The notes beneath the pieces were generated by a model that was given only the letters and a program-made list of their open reading frames with translations, was not told the DNA's origin and made no database searches. Of a stretch of 64,000 nt of DNA, positions 8,610 to 16,878 are shown one piece after another. Within the stretch, counting starts at the first letter, position 1. Each line of letters starts with the position of its first letter. The position numbers were made by a program, and so were the translations under genes. The DNA comes from Methanofollis tationis (GTDB lineage Archaea > Halobacteriota > Methanomicrobia > Methanomicrobiales > Methanofollaceae), in contig NZ_JABXWR010000001.1 of assembly GCF_013377755.1 (NCBI RefSeq), forward strand, positions 1,003,104 through 1,067,103. Reading direction: 5' to 3'.

Positions 8610-9812
8610 ATGAAAATCATCAAGGACCCGGTGCACGGCGACGTTGAGGTGGGAGAGGCGGCGCTCGTCCTCCTGGACTCCCCGCCCCTCCAGCGCCTCC
8701 GCCATGTCAGGCAGCTCGGGTTCGCCCACCTGGTCTACCCGGGCGCAAACCATACCCGTTTCGAACACTGCCTCGGGACGATGCACCTCGCTTCCCTCCT
8801 CTGCCGCCACCTCGGCCTCGACCGCCGCGATGCCGACCTGGTCACCGTGGCCGCCCTCCTCCACGATATCGGCCACGGCCCCTTCTCCCATGTCTCAGAG
8901 GCCTTCATGGTCGAGATGATGGGAAAAGGGCACCAGGAGGTCGAGGGGCTCCTCCACGAGGAGCGGACGGCCGAGCGGATCGCACGCTGCGGCCTCGACC
9001 CCGCGGAGGTCGCCGCGGTCATCAACGGCCGCCACCGCTACGCCGGGATCATCCATGGCGATCTGGACGTGGACCGGATGGACTACCTCCTGCGGGACGC
9101 CCATTACACCGGCGTGCCGTACGGGATCGTCGACGCGGCGCGCCTGATCAGATCCACCGTCCTGACCGAGACCGGGATCGCCCTGGACCAGGGCGGGATC
9201 AACGCCGCCGAGTCGCTCCTGATCGCCCGGACCCTGATGCGCCCGGTGGTCTATTACCACCATGTCTCCAGGATCGCCACCTCGATGTTCCACCTCGCCC
9301 TCCTCTCCCATATCGAAGGGGGCGAGGACACCGTCGATGACCTGATGGGCATGGACGACGCCGCCCTCTTCACCCGCCTCCTCGCTTCTCCGGACAGAAC
9401 CGCCCGCACCCTCGCACGGCGGCTCTACGGCCGGGACCTCTACAAACGGGCCGTGTACGTCGGGCGGGGCCAGGTGAACGCCGCCTCGGTTCAGAACCGG
9501 ACCACCGTCGCCGAAAGCCGGCGGATAGCGGCGGCGATCGCCGCTGAGGCCGGCGTCGAGGAGGAGACGGTGCTCGTCGACATCCCGCCCTTCCCGAGCG
9601 AGATGTCGATGGAGGTGCGGGTGCGCGACCGGGACGCCCTCGTCGGGCTCGAACAGGTCTCGCCCCTGCTTGCGACCCTGAACGAGACGCGGCGGGAGCA
9701 GTGGCGCCTGGGGATATACACCCTCCCGGGCCAGCGGGACGGGGTCGAGAGGGCGGCGATCGAGATATTGCATATCAAAAAACCGACGCAGCAGTACAGG
9801 CTGCCAATCTGA
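8610..9812 (+). CDS. HD-domain phosphohydrolase (SAMHD1/dGTPase-like)
   Basis: 400 aa. The N-terminus [14 protein letters not shown] and [11 protein letters not shown], with [10 protein letters not shown] near residue 88 and [15 protein letters not shown] near residue 150, define the archaeal/bacterial HD family related to dNTP triphosphohydrolases. The metal ligands H..HD..D are present. Family members hydrolyse dNTPs or other phosphoesters; the substrate here is unknown. It is only 9 bases before ubiX and may be the first gene of that operon, although a link to isoprenoid synthesis is not obvious. Confidence 0.85.
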   Translation: MKIIKDPVHGDVEVGEAALVLLDSPPLQRLRHVRQLGFAHLVYPGANHTRFEHCLGTMHLASLLCRHLGLDRRDADLVTVAALLHDIGHGPFSHVSEAFMVEMMGKGHQEVEGLLHEERTAERIARCGLDPAEVAAVINGRHRYAGIIHGDLDVDRMDYLLRDAHYTGVPYGIVDAARLIRSTVLTETGIALDQGGINAAESLLIARTLMRPVVYYHHVSRIATSMFHLALLSHIEGGEDTVDDLMGMDDAALFTRLLASPDRTARTLARRLYGRDLYKRAVYVGRGQVNAASVQNRTTVAESRRIAAAIAAEAGVEEETVLVDIPPFPSEMSMEVRVRDRDALVGLEQVSPLLATLNETRREQWRLGIYTLPGQRDGVERAAIEILHIKKPTQQYRLPI

Positions 9813-9820
9813 GGGAGAAC

Positions 9821-10390
9821 ATGGGGAAAGAATATGTCATCGGGGTGACGGGCGCAAGCGGGATCGTCTACGCCCGCCGCCTCGTCGAGGTGCTCAGCGC
9901 AGAGGCGCGGGTGCACCTGGTCGTCTCTGATATTGCACGTGAGATCGCCGCCTTCGAAGGGGTGGACCTCTCCGGGTTTCCGGTGATCGAGGAGGACAAC
10001 CGCAACCTCGCCGCCGAGATCGCCAGCGGGTCGTTCAGGTACGACGGGATGGCCATCGTCCCGTGCTCGATGAAGAGCCTCGCCTCGATCTCGACCGGGG
10101 TCTCGGACACCCTCATCGCCCGGGCGGCCGACGTCTGCCTCAAGGAACGGCGGCGGTGCATCCTGGTGCTGCGGGAGATGCCCCTTTCCCGGGTGCACCT
10201 GAAAAACATGCTCGCCGCCGACGAGGCCGGAGCCACGGTGATGGTGGCGAGCCCGCCCTTCTACGGGCGGCCGCAGACGGTCGACGACCTGGTGGACATG
10301 GTCGTCGCCCGGATCCTCGACCACCTCGGGGTCGAACACGATATAGGAAAACGATGGAGCGGGTATCATGACGATGAGAAGGTTCATTGA
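9821..10390 (+). CDS. ubiX: UbiX-type flavin prenyltransferase
   Basis: 189 aa from the ATG at 9821. Upstream in-frame codons overlap the HD gene and lack similarity. YVIGVTGASGIVYARRLVEVL is the flavin-binding N-terminus; PCSMKSLASISTGVSDTLI and LREMPLSRVHLKNML are UbiX signatures. It makes prenylated FMN, the cofactor required by UbiD decarboxylases, from FMN and dimethylallyl phosphate. The gene overlaps the following ubiD-like gene by 23 bases, so maker and user of the cofactor are coupled. Confidence 0.93.
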   Translation: MGKEYVIGVTGASGIVYARRLVEVLSAEARVHLVVSDIAREIAAFEGVDLSGFPVIEEDNRNLAAEIASGSFRYDGMAIVPCSMKSLASISTGVSDTLIARAADVCLKERRRCILVLREMPLSRVHLKNMLAADEAGATVMVASPPFYGRPQTVDDLVDMVVARILDHLGVEHDIGKRWSGYHDDEKVH

Positions 10391-11615
10391 AGAGATGCGG
10401 GAGCGCGGGCTGGTCGACGAGATCGTCGACCCGGTCTCCACCCGCTTTGAAGCGGCACAGATGGCGGCAAAGACCGACCGGATCCTCCTCTTCTGCGACT
10501 GCGGGGGAAAACCGGTCGTGATGAACCTCACCGCCGGCAGGGCGGCCCTTGCGGCGGCGCTCGGGGCCGAGGAGAAAGACCTGGTGAAACGCCTCGCCGA
10601 CGCCTCGTACAGCGGGCGGCTGAAACCGATGGGCGGGCTTGAGATGCGCCCGGTCGACCTCTCGGAGATCCCGATCATGACCTTCTTCCCGAAGGACGGC
10701 GGGCCGTATATCACGGCGGGAATCGTCTTCTCCCGCTCCGGCGAGGTGGAGAACGCCTCCATCCACCGGATGATGATGATCGGACCCGACCGGGTCGCCG
10801 CCCGCCTTGTCGAGGGCCGGCACACCGACGTGATGCACCGCGAGGCCCTCGCCCGCGGCGAGCGCCTGCCCATCGCCGTCGTCATCGGGACGCACCCGGC
10901 CGTCACCTTCGCCTCGTGCACCCGCGTCCCCGAGGGGAAGGAACTCGCCTTCGCCGCCGAACTGATGGGCGGCGAACTCCCGGTCTGGGAGTGCGCAAAC
11001 GGCGTCCAGGTCCCTGACGCCGAGATCGTCCTCGAAGGCTACATCGGCACCGAGCGGGCCGAGGAAGGGCCGTTCGTGGACATCACCGGCACCTACGACT
11101 TCGAGCGGATCCAGCCGGTGATCGAGTTCACCGGGATGTACACAAAGCCCGACCCGATCTACCACTCGATCCTGCCGGGCGGCAACGAGCACAAACTCCT
11201 GATGGGCGTGCCCTACGAGCCGCGGATCTACAAGGCGGTCGCCGGGGTGACGAGTGTGAGAAACGTGGTTTTGACGACCGGGGGCTGCGGATACCTCCAC
11301 GCCGTCGTCCAGATCAGGAAGAACACGCAGGGAGACGGCAAAAACGCCATCATGGCGGCGTTCGCGGCCCACACCTCCCTCAAGCACGTCGTCGTCGTCG
11401 ACGAGGACATCAATCCCTTCGACATGGCCGACGTTGAGTATGCGATCGCCACGCGGGTGCGGGGCGACCGCGACCTGATGGTGATCACCGGGGTGCGCGG
11501 CTCGTCCCTGGACCCCTGTCGCGAGGGCGACGGGACGAACGTGAAGATCGGCCTCGACGCCACGATGGTCATGGGCGCTGAGGAGAAGTTTGTCCGGGCC
11601 AGGTGGGATGCCTGA
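10368..11615 (+). CDS. UbiD-family decarboxylase, probable trans-anhydromevalonate 5-phosphate decarboxylase
   Basis: 415 aa with UbiD features throughout: MTFFPKDGGPYITAGIV, ENASIHRMM, the SGRLKPMGG region, and the catalytic acid stretch GTERAEEGPFVDITGTYD followed by PIYHSILPGGNEHKLLMG. UbiD enzymes use prenyl-FMN to decarboxylate alpha,beta-unsaturated acids. Established work on the archaeal modified mevalonate pathway assigns the archaeal UbiD homologue to conversion of trans-anhydromevalonate 5-phosphate to isopentenyl phosphate. UbiX upstream and AcnX downstream (TGATG overlap) make that the most likely role. Confidence 0.88.
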   Translation: MTMRRFIEEMRERGLVDEIVDPVSTRFEAAQMAAKTDRILLFCDCGGKPVVMNLTAGRAALAAALGAEEKDLVKRLADASYSGRLKPMGGLEMRPVDLSEIPIMTFFPKDGGPYITAGIVFSRSGEVENASIHRMMMIGPDRVAARLVEGRHTDVMHREALARGERLPIAVVIGTHPAVTFASCTRVPEGKELAFAAELMGGELPVWECANGVQVPDAEIVLEGYIGTERAEEGPFVDITGTYDFERIQPVIEFTGMYTKPDPIYHSILPGGNEHKLLMGVPYEPRIYKAVAGVTSVRNVVLTTGGCGYLHAVVQIRKNTQGDGKNAIMAAFAAHTSLKHVVVVDEDINPFDMADVEYAIATRVRGDRDLMVITGVRGSSLDPCREGDGTNVKIGLDATMVMGAEEKFVRARWDA

Positions 11616-12778
11616 TGTTTCTTGAGTCTGAAGAACAGCAGATCCTGGACGGAGAGTTCGGGGAGACCCGCCAGCAGATGATGGAGCTGCTCGTCGGCCT
11701 GGGTACGGTCTTCGGGGCGGAAAAACTCGTCGGAATCGCGAGCGCCCAGGTGAGCGGCGCCTCGTACAAGACGATCGGGCGCTGGGGGCTGGAATGGCTG
11801 CAGGGGCTCGACGCCCGCGTGGCCGTGCCGACGGTCTTGAACCCGATCGGCATGGACCGCGACCGCTGGCGCGAGATGGGCGTGCCCGAGGAGTTCGCCG
11901 CGAAGCAGGAGGCGGTGATCGACGCCTACGAGCGCCTCGGGATCAGGCTCGAATGCACCTGCACCCCCTATTACCTCTCGAACACGCACTACGGCGAGCA
12001 CCTCGCCTGGGCCGAGTCCTCGGCGGTCGCCTATGCGAACTCGGTCATCGGGGCGAGGACGAACCGGGAAGGGGGGCCGGGCGCCCTTGCAGCGGCGATC
12101 GTCGGCCGGACGCCGTATTACGGGCTGCACATCTTCAAAAACCGCCAGCCCTCGATCGGGATCACGGTGGATGATCCCGCCGCCATAAAGGACGCCGCCG
12201 ACTACGGGGCGCTCGGCTACGTGGCAGGGAAGATCGTCGGGAACCGGATCCCCCTCTTCTCCGCGATCAGGCCGAACCGCGACCACCTCAAGGCCCTCGG
12301 GGCGGCGATGGCGGCGACCGGGGCCGTGGCCCTCTATCATGTGGACGGGATCACCCCTGAAGCCCGCCTCCCGACTTTCAAGGGCGACGTTGCGGAGACG
12401 GTCGAGATCAGGATGGCCGAGGTCAGGGAGGTCTTCACCTCCATCGAGGTCGACGCCATAGCGGTCGGCTGCCCCCACCTCTCGCCGGCGGAGATGGAAA
12501 CGCTCGCAGGCCTTCTCGAGGGGAAAAAGGTGAAAAAACCTTTCTTCGTCTTTGCCGCCCGCGGCGTGATCGCCGAGAACCGCACCGCCGTCGAGCGGAT
12601 CGAGCGGAGCGGGGCGCGGGTCTACGCCGACACCTGCGTCGTCGTCTCGCCGGCCCTCGACCGCTTCGATGCGATCATGGTGAACTCGGGCAAGGCCCTC
12701 GCCTACGTCCCCACGATGTGCGGGGCCGTCGCCCGGATCGGGACGATGGAGGAGTGCGTGGCCGTCGCCACGGCGTGA
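11615..12778 (+). CDS. aconitase X large subunit, probable phosphomevalonate dehydratase
   Basis: 387 aa from the ATG at 11615, which overlaps the UbiD stop (TGATG). The N-terminus with DGEFGETRQQMMELLVGLG, the substrate/cluster region SAQVSGASYKTIG, and LECTCTPYYLSNTHYGEHLA followed by GARTNREGG are typical of AcnX (DUF521). In archaea AcnX large plus small subunits form phosphomevalonate dehydratase, an Fe-S enzyme producing trans-anhydromevalonate 5-phosphate. The next gene does not resemble the usual small subunit (DUF126), so the partner must be encoded elsewhere or differ. Confidence 0.9.
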   Translation: MFLESEEQQILDGEFGETRQQMMELLVGLGTVFGAEKLVGIASAQVSGASYKTIGRWGLEWLQGLDARVAVPTVLNPIGMDRDRWREMGVPEEFAAKQEAVIDAYERLGIRLECTCTPYYLSNTHYGEHLAWAESSAVAYANSVIGARTNREGGPGALAAAIVGRTPYYGLHIFKNRQPSIGITVDDPAAIKDAADYGALGYVAGKIVGNRIPLFSAIRPNRDHLKALGAAMAATGAVALYHVDGITPEARLPTFKGDVAETVEIRMAEVREVFTSIEVDAIAVGCPHLSPAEMETLAGLLEGKKVKKPFFVFAARGVIAENRTAVERIERSGARVYADTCVVVSPALDRFDAIMVNSGKALAYVPTMCGAVARIGTMEECVAVATA

Positions 12779-12787
12779 GGCGAGAAC

Positions 12788-13186
12788 ATGGAGACATTCA
12801 CCCCCTTCCAGCAGGTGCCCGGCGAGAACACAGAAGAACGCTTCGCCGCCCTCGGGATCAGGGCCGGAGAGACGGCCGACCTGCTCGCCCTCAAAGAGAT
12901 CGGCGAGCGCGGCGACGTCGAGGTCTGGATCTACTTCGACGAGGAGGTGGCCCGTGCCTCCACCATCGAGCGCGACCTCGCAAATTTCGAGTTCGTCCCC
13001 GAACCCGACCGCCCCTTCATCGAGCTCCGCCGCTTCTTCGCCTTCATGGAGAGCATCGAGCCCGGGTTCGAGCGCAGCCTCAGGGAGAAGCCCGTGCCGG
13101 CGCAGATCGTCGCCGTCGGCGAACGGGAGGCCTTCTGCGGCTGCGTGCTCTCGCCGCGGCCGTACGTGAAGGCGGCCCTCGAGTAG
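12788..13186 (+). CDS. unrecognised 132-aa protein at the end of the isoprenoid cluster
   Basis: Soluble, acidic, 132 aa. Sequence blocks such as DVEVWIYFDEEVARASTIE, FRFF-like aromatic runs (RRFFAFME) and a C-terminal EAFCGCVLSPRPYVKAAL are visible. It begins 9 bases after the AcnX stop, with a purine-rich GAGGCGAG ahead of the ATG, so it is almost certainly co-transcribed with ubiX-ubiD-acnX. It does not look like DUF126, the usual AcnX small subunit. No family recognised; a role as accessory subunit or regulator of the anhydromevalonate-phosphate steps is only an inference from position. Confidence 0.7.
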   Translation: METFTPFQQVPGENTEERFAALGIRAGETADLLALKEIGERGDVEVWIYFDEEVARASTIERDLANFEFVPEPDRPFIELRRFFAFMESIEPGFERSLREKPVPAQIVAVGEREAFCGCVLSPRPYVKAALE

Positions 13187-13234
13187 GGAAGAACTCAATA
13201 CCCACCCCGCCCCATTCTCAAAGAGAGAGGAACC

Positions 13235-14347
13235 GTGCAGCCAGAGAGTTCATGGGAGAGTGCCCGCGCACAGAGCGACCTGATCAGGCTCTATTGCCAC
13301 CCCACGATCCTGCGCCTCCTTGTTGCGCTCGGCGAAGGACGGCAGAGCGCAGGCAGACTCTCCCTGATCCCCGGATGCGGCGGGTGCAGCGCAGAGGAAG
13401 CGCTCAGGCAGATGCGCTACCGCTGGATCGTCGATCAGGACGAGAACGGCTATACGCTCACCAACAACGGCGCCCTGCTCGCCCTGCGGCTCCGGAACCT
13501 CTGCGAGACCCTGCACCGAATACGCTGCGGCAGGGGAGCGCACGGCCTCCAGCCCATGCCCGCACTCTTCGAGGAGGTGCAGGACGACCTGATCAGGATC
13601 ACGCGCCCGGCCTCGATCCATGCGCTCAGGGATCCGGGATCGGCCAGAGACGAGACGAAGGCATGGCTCGCCGAACAGGGCTTTTTTACCGGGGCCGACA
13701 GGACGGTCGCCCTGAGCGCAGAGGGCGCAGAGATACTCGAATCCATCGAACGGTGCATCAGGACCTTCGAGGTGATCGAGCGGTTCAACTCCTTCTTCCA
13801 GATCCACTCCCTCGACGGCATGCCAGAATCCGCCCTCGCCACCATCGACGCCCTGATCTGCGCCGACCTGATCTGCGACGTCCCGGTGAACTTCGAGCAG
13901 GGACTCGCCTATTTCTATGACGTGATCAGGGAGGCCGAACAGCTCCACGGGGTCTCGACCTGGTTCCTGCCGCAGATCGCCGAGACGATCTGGGAGCGCG
14001 TGACCGCCGGGGCAGAGATCGAACTGGTTATCACACCCGAACTTGCGGAAAAACTATGGAACGAGGAGATAGTCAGGAAAGGAAGAAACCCGGCCGACTT
14101 CCCGAACCTCAGGTTCTACGTCTGCACCATACCGGTAAAGGTCGGGCTCACCGTCACCGACAAAGCCCTCTCCCTCGGACTCTTCCTCAGGGACGGCAGG
14201 ACCTACGACCGGATCCACGACCTCCTCTGTTTCACCCCCGAGGCGGTCGCATGGGGCGAGCGGCTCTTCAGGCATTACCGCGAGCGATCGGTGCCGATCG
14301 AGGAGTTCTTTTCGGACGGGGTGCGGGCAACAGGTTCATGCCGGTGA
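13235..14347 (+). CDS. FilR1-type (DUF1724) transcriptional regulator, copy 1
   Basis: 370 aa from a GTG at 13235 preceded by AGAGAGG. An N-terminal winged helix-turn-helix lies at about 20-90 (HPTILRLLVALGEGRQSAGRLS to YTLTNNGALLALRL), followed by a long helical linker and a C-terminal FilR1/DUF1724 domain (about 255-365) with TAGAEIELVITPELAEKLW and PVKVGLTVTDKALSLGLF. This domain is typical of methanogen regulators such as FilR1 of Methanothrix and COG4742. It is presumed to bind DNA and sense a signal through the C-terminal domain. A close paralogue lies 0.9 kb downstream with an alpha/beta hydrolase between. Confidence 0.87.
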   Translation: MQPESSWESARAQSDLIRLYCHPTILRLLVALGEGRQSAGRLSLIPGCGGCSAEEALRQMRYRWIVDQDENGYTLTNNGALLALRLRNLCETLHRIRCGRGAHGLQPMPALFEEVQDDLIRITRPASIHALRDPGSARDETKAWLAEQGFFTGADRTVALSAEGAEILESIERCIRTFEVIERFNSFFQIHSLDGMPESALATIDALICADLICDVPVNFEQGLAYFYDVIREAEQLHGVSTWFLPQIAETIWERVTAGAEIELVITPELAEKLWNEEIVRKGRNPADFPNLRFYVCTIPVKVGLTVTDKALSLGLFLRDGRTYDRIHDLLCFTPEAVAWGERLFRHYRERSVPIEEFFSDGVRATGSCR

Positions 14348-14364
14348 ACGTCAAGAAGGAAGGT

Positions 14365-15261
14365 ATGAATATCCCTTCAGAGGGTTTTGCACCGGTGCCT
14401 GGCGGACGGGTGAGGTACCGCATCGCCGACGCCGACCAGAACGGCATCCCCCTCCTCGTTCTCCACGGCGGCCCCGGGTGCACGTGGGATTACCTCGAAC
14501 CCCTGGCCGCCCTCGATGACGGGCGGCCGGTGATCTTCTACGACCAGCTCGGCTGCGGAGACTCCGACCGGCCCGACGACCCCTCGCTCTGGACGCTGGA
14601 GCGCTCCGTCGACGAACTCGTCGCCGTCAGGGAGGCGCTCGGCCTCGACCGCCTCCACCTCCTCGGCCAGTCCTGGGGAACGATGCTTGCCGTCGAATAC
14701 ATGCTCACGCACCGCCCGGCCGGCGTGATCAGTCTCGTCCTCTCCGCCCCCTGCCTCTCGGCCTCCCGCTGGGCCGCAGATGGGCGGCGATACCTCCAGA
14801 GCCTCCCCGAGGATCACCGGAAGGCGATCCTCCGCGCCGAGGAGACCGGCGCCTACGACGACCCCTCCTACGGGGAGGCGATGAACGCCTATTACCGCCG
14901 CCACGTCTGTCGCCTCGATCCCTGGCCCAAATGCCTGACACGGACCTTCGAGCGCCTGAACACCGAAATATACCTGCAGATGTGGGGGCCGAGCGAGTTC
15001 ACCATCACCGGCAGCCTCAGGGACTTCGAGCGCGCCGAACGCCTCCGCGAGTGCGCCGTCCCCACCCTCTTCACCTGCGGGGAGTTCGACGAGGCGGCCC
15101 CGGCGACGACGGCGTACTACCACCGCATGATGCCGGGATCAGAGATCGCCGTCTTCGAAGGGGCGTCGCACGAGCACCACCTGGAGGACACCGCCGACTA
15201 CCTCCGTCTCGTCAGGGAATTCCTCGCCGGGGCAGAGATGGCGGAAAGATTGAGGGTCTGA
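14365..15261 (+). CDS. alpha/beta hydrolase, proline iminopeptidase-like
   Basis: 298 aa from the ATG at 14365, chosen because AAGAAGGAAGG lies just upstream; an in-frame ATG at 14338 is less well supported. LVLHGGPGCTWDY is the oxyanion-hole HGGPG of proline iminopeptidases, GQSWGTMLA is the nucleophile elbow (Ser), and SHEHHLED near the C-terminus gives the catalytic His. The enzyme probably cleaves N-terminal residues from small peptides or hydrolyses esters; the substrate is not inferable. It begins 17 bases after the first FilR1-type gene and is followed 25 bases later by the second. Confidence 0.87.
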   Translation: MNIPSEGFAPVPGGRVRYRIADADQNGIPLLVLHGGPGCTWDYLEPLAALDDGRPVIFYDQLGCGDSDRPDDPSLWTLERSVDELVAVREALGLDRLHLLGQSWGTMLAVEYMLTHRPAGVISLVLSAPCLSASRWAADGRRYLQSLPEDHRKAILRAEETGAYDDPSYGEAMNAYYRRHVCRLDPWPKCLTRTFERLNTEIYLQMWGPSEFTITGSLRDFERAERLRECAVPTLFTCGEFDEAAPATTAYYHRMMPGSEIAVFEGASHEHHLEDTADYLRLVREFLAGAEMAERLRV

Positions 15262-15285
15262 GCCGATCCATACACGGGAGTACTG

Positions 15286-16371
15286 ATGTACGCACATGAA
15301 AGGTCAGAGAGCCGCATCGATCCCGGCCGGATCGGATTGTACACCACGCCGGCGGTGGTCCGCATCCTTGTGGCGCTCTCGCGTGGCGCGCAGCCCCCGG
15401 CCCATCTCGCCGTCATCACCGGGTGCAGGCAGGGCGAGACCGAACCGATCCTCCGCGACCTCAGGCACCGCGGGATCGTCGTCCAGGAATGGGGGGGCTA
15501 CCGCCTCACCAGGAGCGGGGAGCTCCTGGCCGGCCGGCTCCTCGCCTGCGCCACACGGCTCTTCCAGACACTCTACGGCAGGCCGGACCCGTCCCTCCCG
15601 CCCATGCCCCTCGTCGCCGAGGGAGTGCTCGACGATATCGGCCGCCTGGCCCTGCCCGCCTATATCGAGGCGTTCAAATGCCCGGAACGTGCAGACCCCG
15701 AGATCCTGGCGTGGATGCGCTCCAACGGCCATATCTCGGAGACAGACGGCTTCTTCTCCCTGACCGGCAAAGGCCGGGCCTACCTCACTTTCCTCGACCG
15801 CTGCAGCAGGACGATCGCCACCATCGACCGGTTCAACGAATTTTTCGAGAGCCACGCCACAATCGGCGTCCCGGAAATCGCCATAAAAGAGATAGGAGAC
15901 CTCATCAATGCCGGGCTGGTCGTGGACCAGCCGGTGAACGCGGAGCAGGGGTTCGCGTATTACCTGGAGATCATCAGGGAGGCGGGATGGCTCCACGGCG
16001 TTTCGACCTATTCCCTGCCGCAGATCGCCGCGGCGATCTGGGAGCGGGCGGTCGCCGGGGCAGAGATCGAACTGGTGATCACGCCAGAACTTGCCGGCGT
16101 CCTCTGGGAGGAGGAAATCGTCAAAAAGGGCAGAGACCCCACGGCTTTCCCCACCTTCAGGCTCTATGTCTCGACCGTCCCGGTCACGGTCGGGCTCACC
16201 GTCACCGACAAAGCCCTCTCCTTTGGACTCTGTAACCCTGACGGCACCTACGACACCGTGCACGACCTGGTCGGCAGGACCCAAGGGGCGGTGCGGTGGG
16301 GCGAGCGGCTCTTCAGGCATTACAAAGAACAGGCAGTGCCGATAGAGGAATACGTTGCGACACTGCGCTGA
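15286..16371 (+). CDS. FilR1-type (DUF1724) transcriptional regulator, copy 2
   Basis: 361 aa. It has the same architecture as the gene at 13235: N-terminal winged HTH (TPAVVRILVALSRGAQPPAHLA to YRLTRSGELLAGRL) and C-terminal FilR1 domain (AGAEIELVITPELAGVLWEEE, VGLTVTDKALSFGL, VRWGERLFRHYKEQAVPIEE). The C-terminal halves of the two copies are strikingly similar while the HTH parts have diverged, as expected for a tandem duplication in which the copies now read different DNA sites but similar signals. Confidence 0.87.
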   Translation: MYAHERSESRIDPGRIGLYTTPAVVRILVALSRGAQPPAHLAVITGCRQGETEPILRDLRHRGIVVQEWGGYRLTRSGELLAGRLLACATRLFQTLYGRPDPSLPPMPLVAEGVLDDIGRLALPAYIEAFKCPERADPEILAWMRSNGHISETDGFFSLTGKGRAYLTFLDRCSRTIATIDRFNEFFESHATIGVPEIAIKEIGDLINAGLVVDQPVNAEQGFAYYLEIIREAGWLHGVSTYSLPQIAAAIWERAVAGAEIELVITPELAGVLWEEEIVKKGRDPTAFPTFRLYVSTVPVTVGLTVTDKALSFGLCNPDGTYDTVHDLVGRTQGAVRWGERLFRHYKEQAVPIEEYVATLR

Positions 16372-16743
16372 TCAGCACGTCACATGGACGACGGCGGCGA
16401 AACGCCGCCGTTCCACGTTCATGCGCGCCTCGACCTCGGGGGTCGGGGCGATCACCGTCTCGTAACCCTCCAGCATCGCCCTCGCCCCGGGCGTGATGGG
16501 CAGGGCACCTTCATAGCCCGTGCCGATGTACACGACCTCCGGGCGCTCTTCTTCCAGAAACCCGAGTTCTGCCTCACTCAGAGGCGTGTGGCCGTACTCT
16601 CCCCTCAGGTGCTTCGAGCGTTTTTTCTTCCGCTTCTCCACCCGACCGCCCGGACGCACGACGACGTCATCGTCATAGACCTCACCGCCGATCCTGACCG
16701 AACCCCATGGCATCAATGGGGAGGACTCGCAGTGAATGGACAT
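16372..16743 (-). CDS. Mth938-like domain protein (DUF498/NDUFAF3 family)
   Basis: 123 aa. PWGSVRIGGEVYDDDVVV, RPEVVYIGTGYEGALPITPGA and the C-terminal RRRFAAVVHVTC match the small single-domain Mth938-like family, structurally known from Methanothermobacter but without a defined biochemical role in archaea. The start is uncertain: ATG 16743 or the ATG ten codons inside (MPWGSV), the latter being closer to the usual N-terminus. It ends one base after the FilR1-type gene on the opposite strand. Confidence 0.8.
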   Translation of the reverse strand: MSIHCESSPLMPWGSVRIGGEVYDDDVVVRPGGRVEKRKKKRSKHLRGEYGHTPLSEAELGFLEEERPEVVYIGTGYEGALPITPGARAMLEGYETVIAPTPEVEARMNVERRRFAAVVHVTC

Positions 16744-16806
16744 AAAAGCAGCGATGGCCGCGCCGCAGAGATCGCTCCCTGAAGGTCTCGATACCGCCCG
16801 CTCCGT

Positions 16807-16838
16807 AAAGAAATAGACAAAAAATGCGCCAAAAATAA
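16807..16838 (-). terminator. double T-run terminator after the EF-2 gene
   Basis: On the minus strand two T-runs (TTATTTTT and ATTTTTTG) lie 40-70 bases beyond the EF-2 stop codon, in an otherwise GC-rich context. This is the typical archaeal termination signal and closes the S12-S7-EF-2 operon. Confidence 0.5.
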
Positions 16839-16878
16839 TTGCGGGGAGGGTATCCCCGGGAATGGGTACGCCCGGCGC

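Noticed and set aside
11228-13198. 656-codon minus-strand open frame over UbiD/AcnX
   Set aside because: Spans several well-supported plus-strand genes in one antisense frame and has no domain.
16372-16878. Expected EF-1alpha and S10 genes after EF-2
   Set aside because: The sequence after EF-2 has T-runs and an Mth938-like gene only; the two genes are simply not here.
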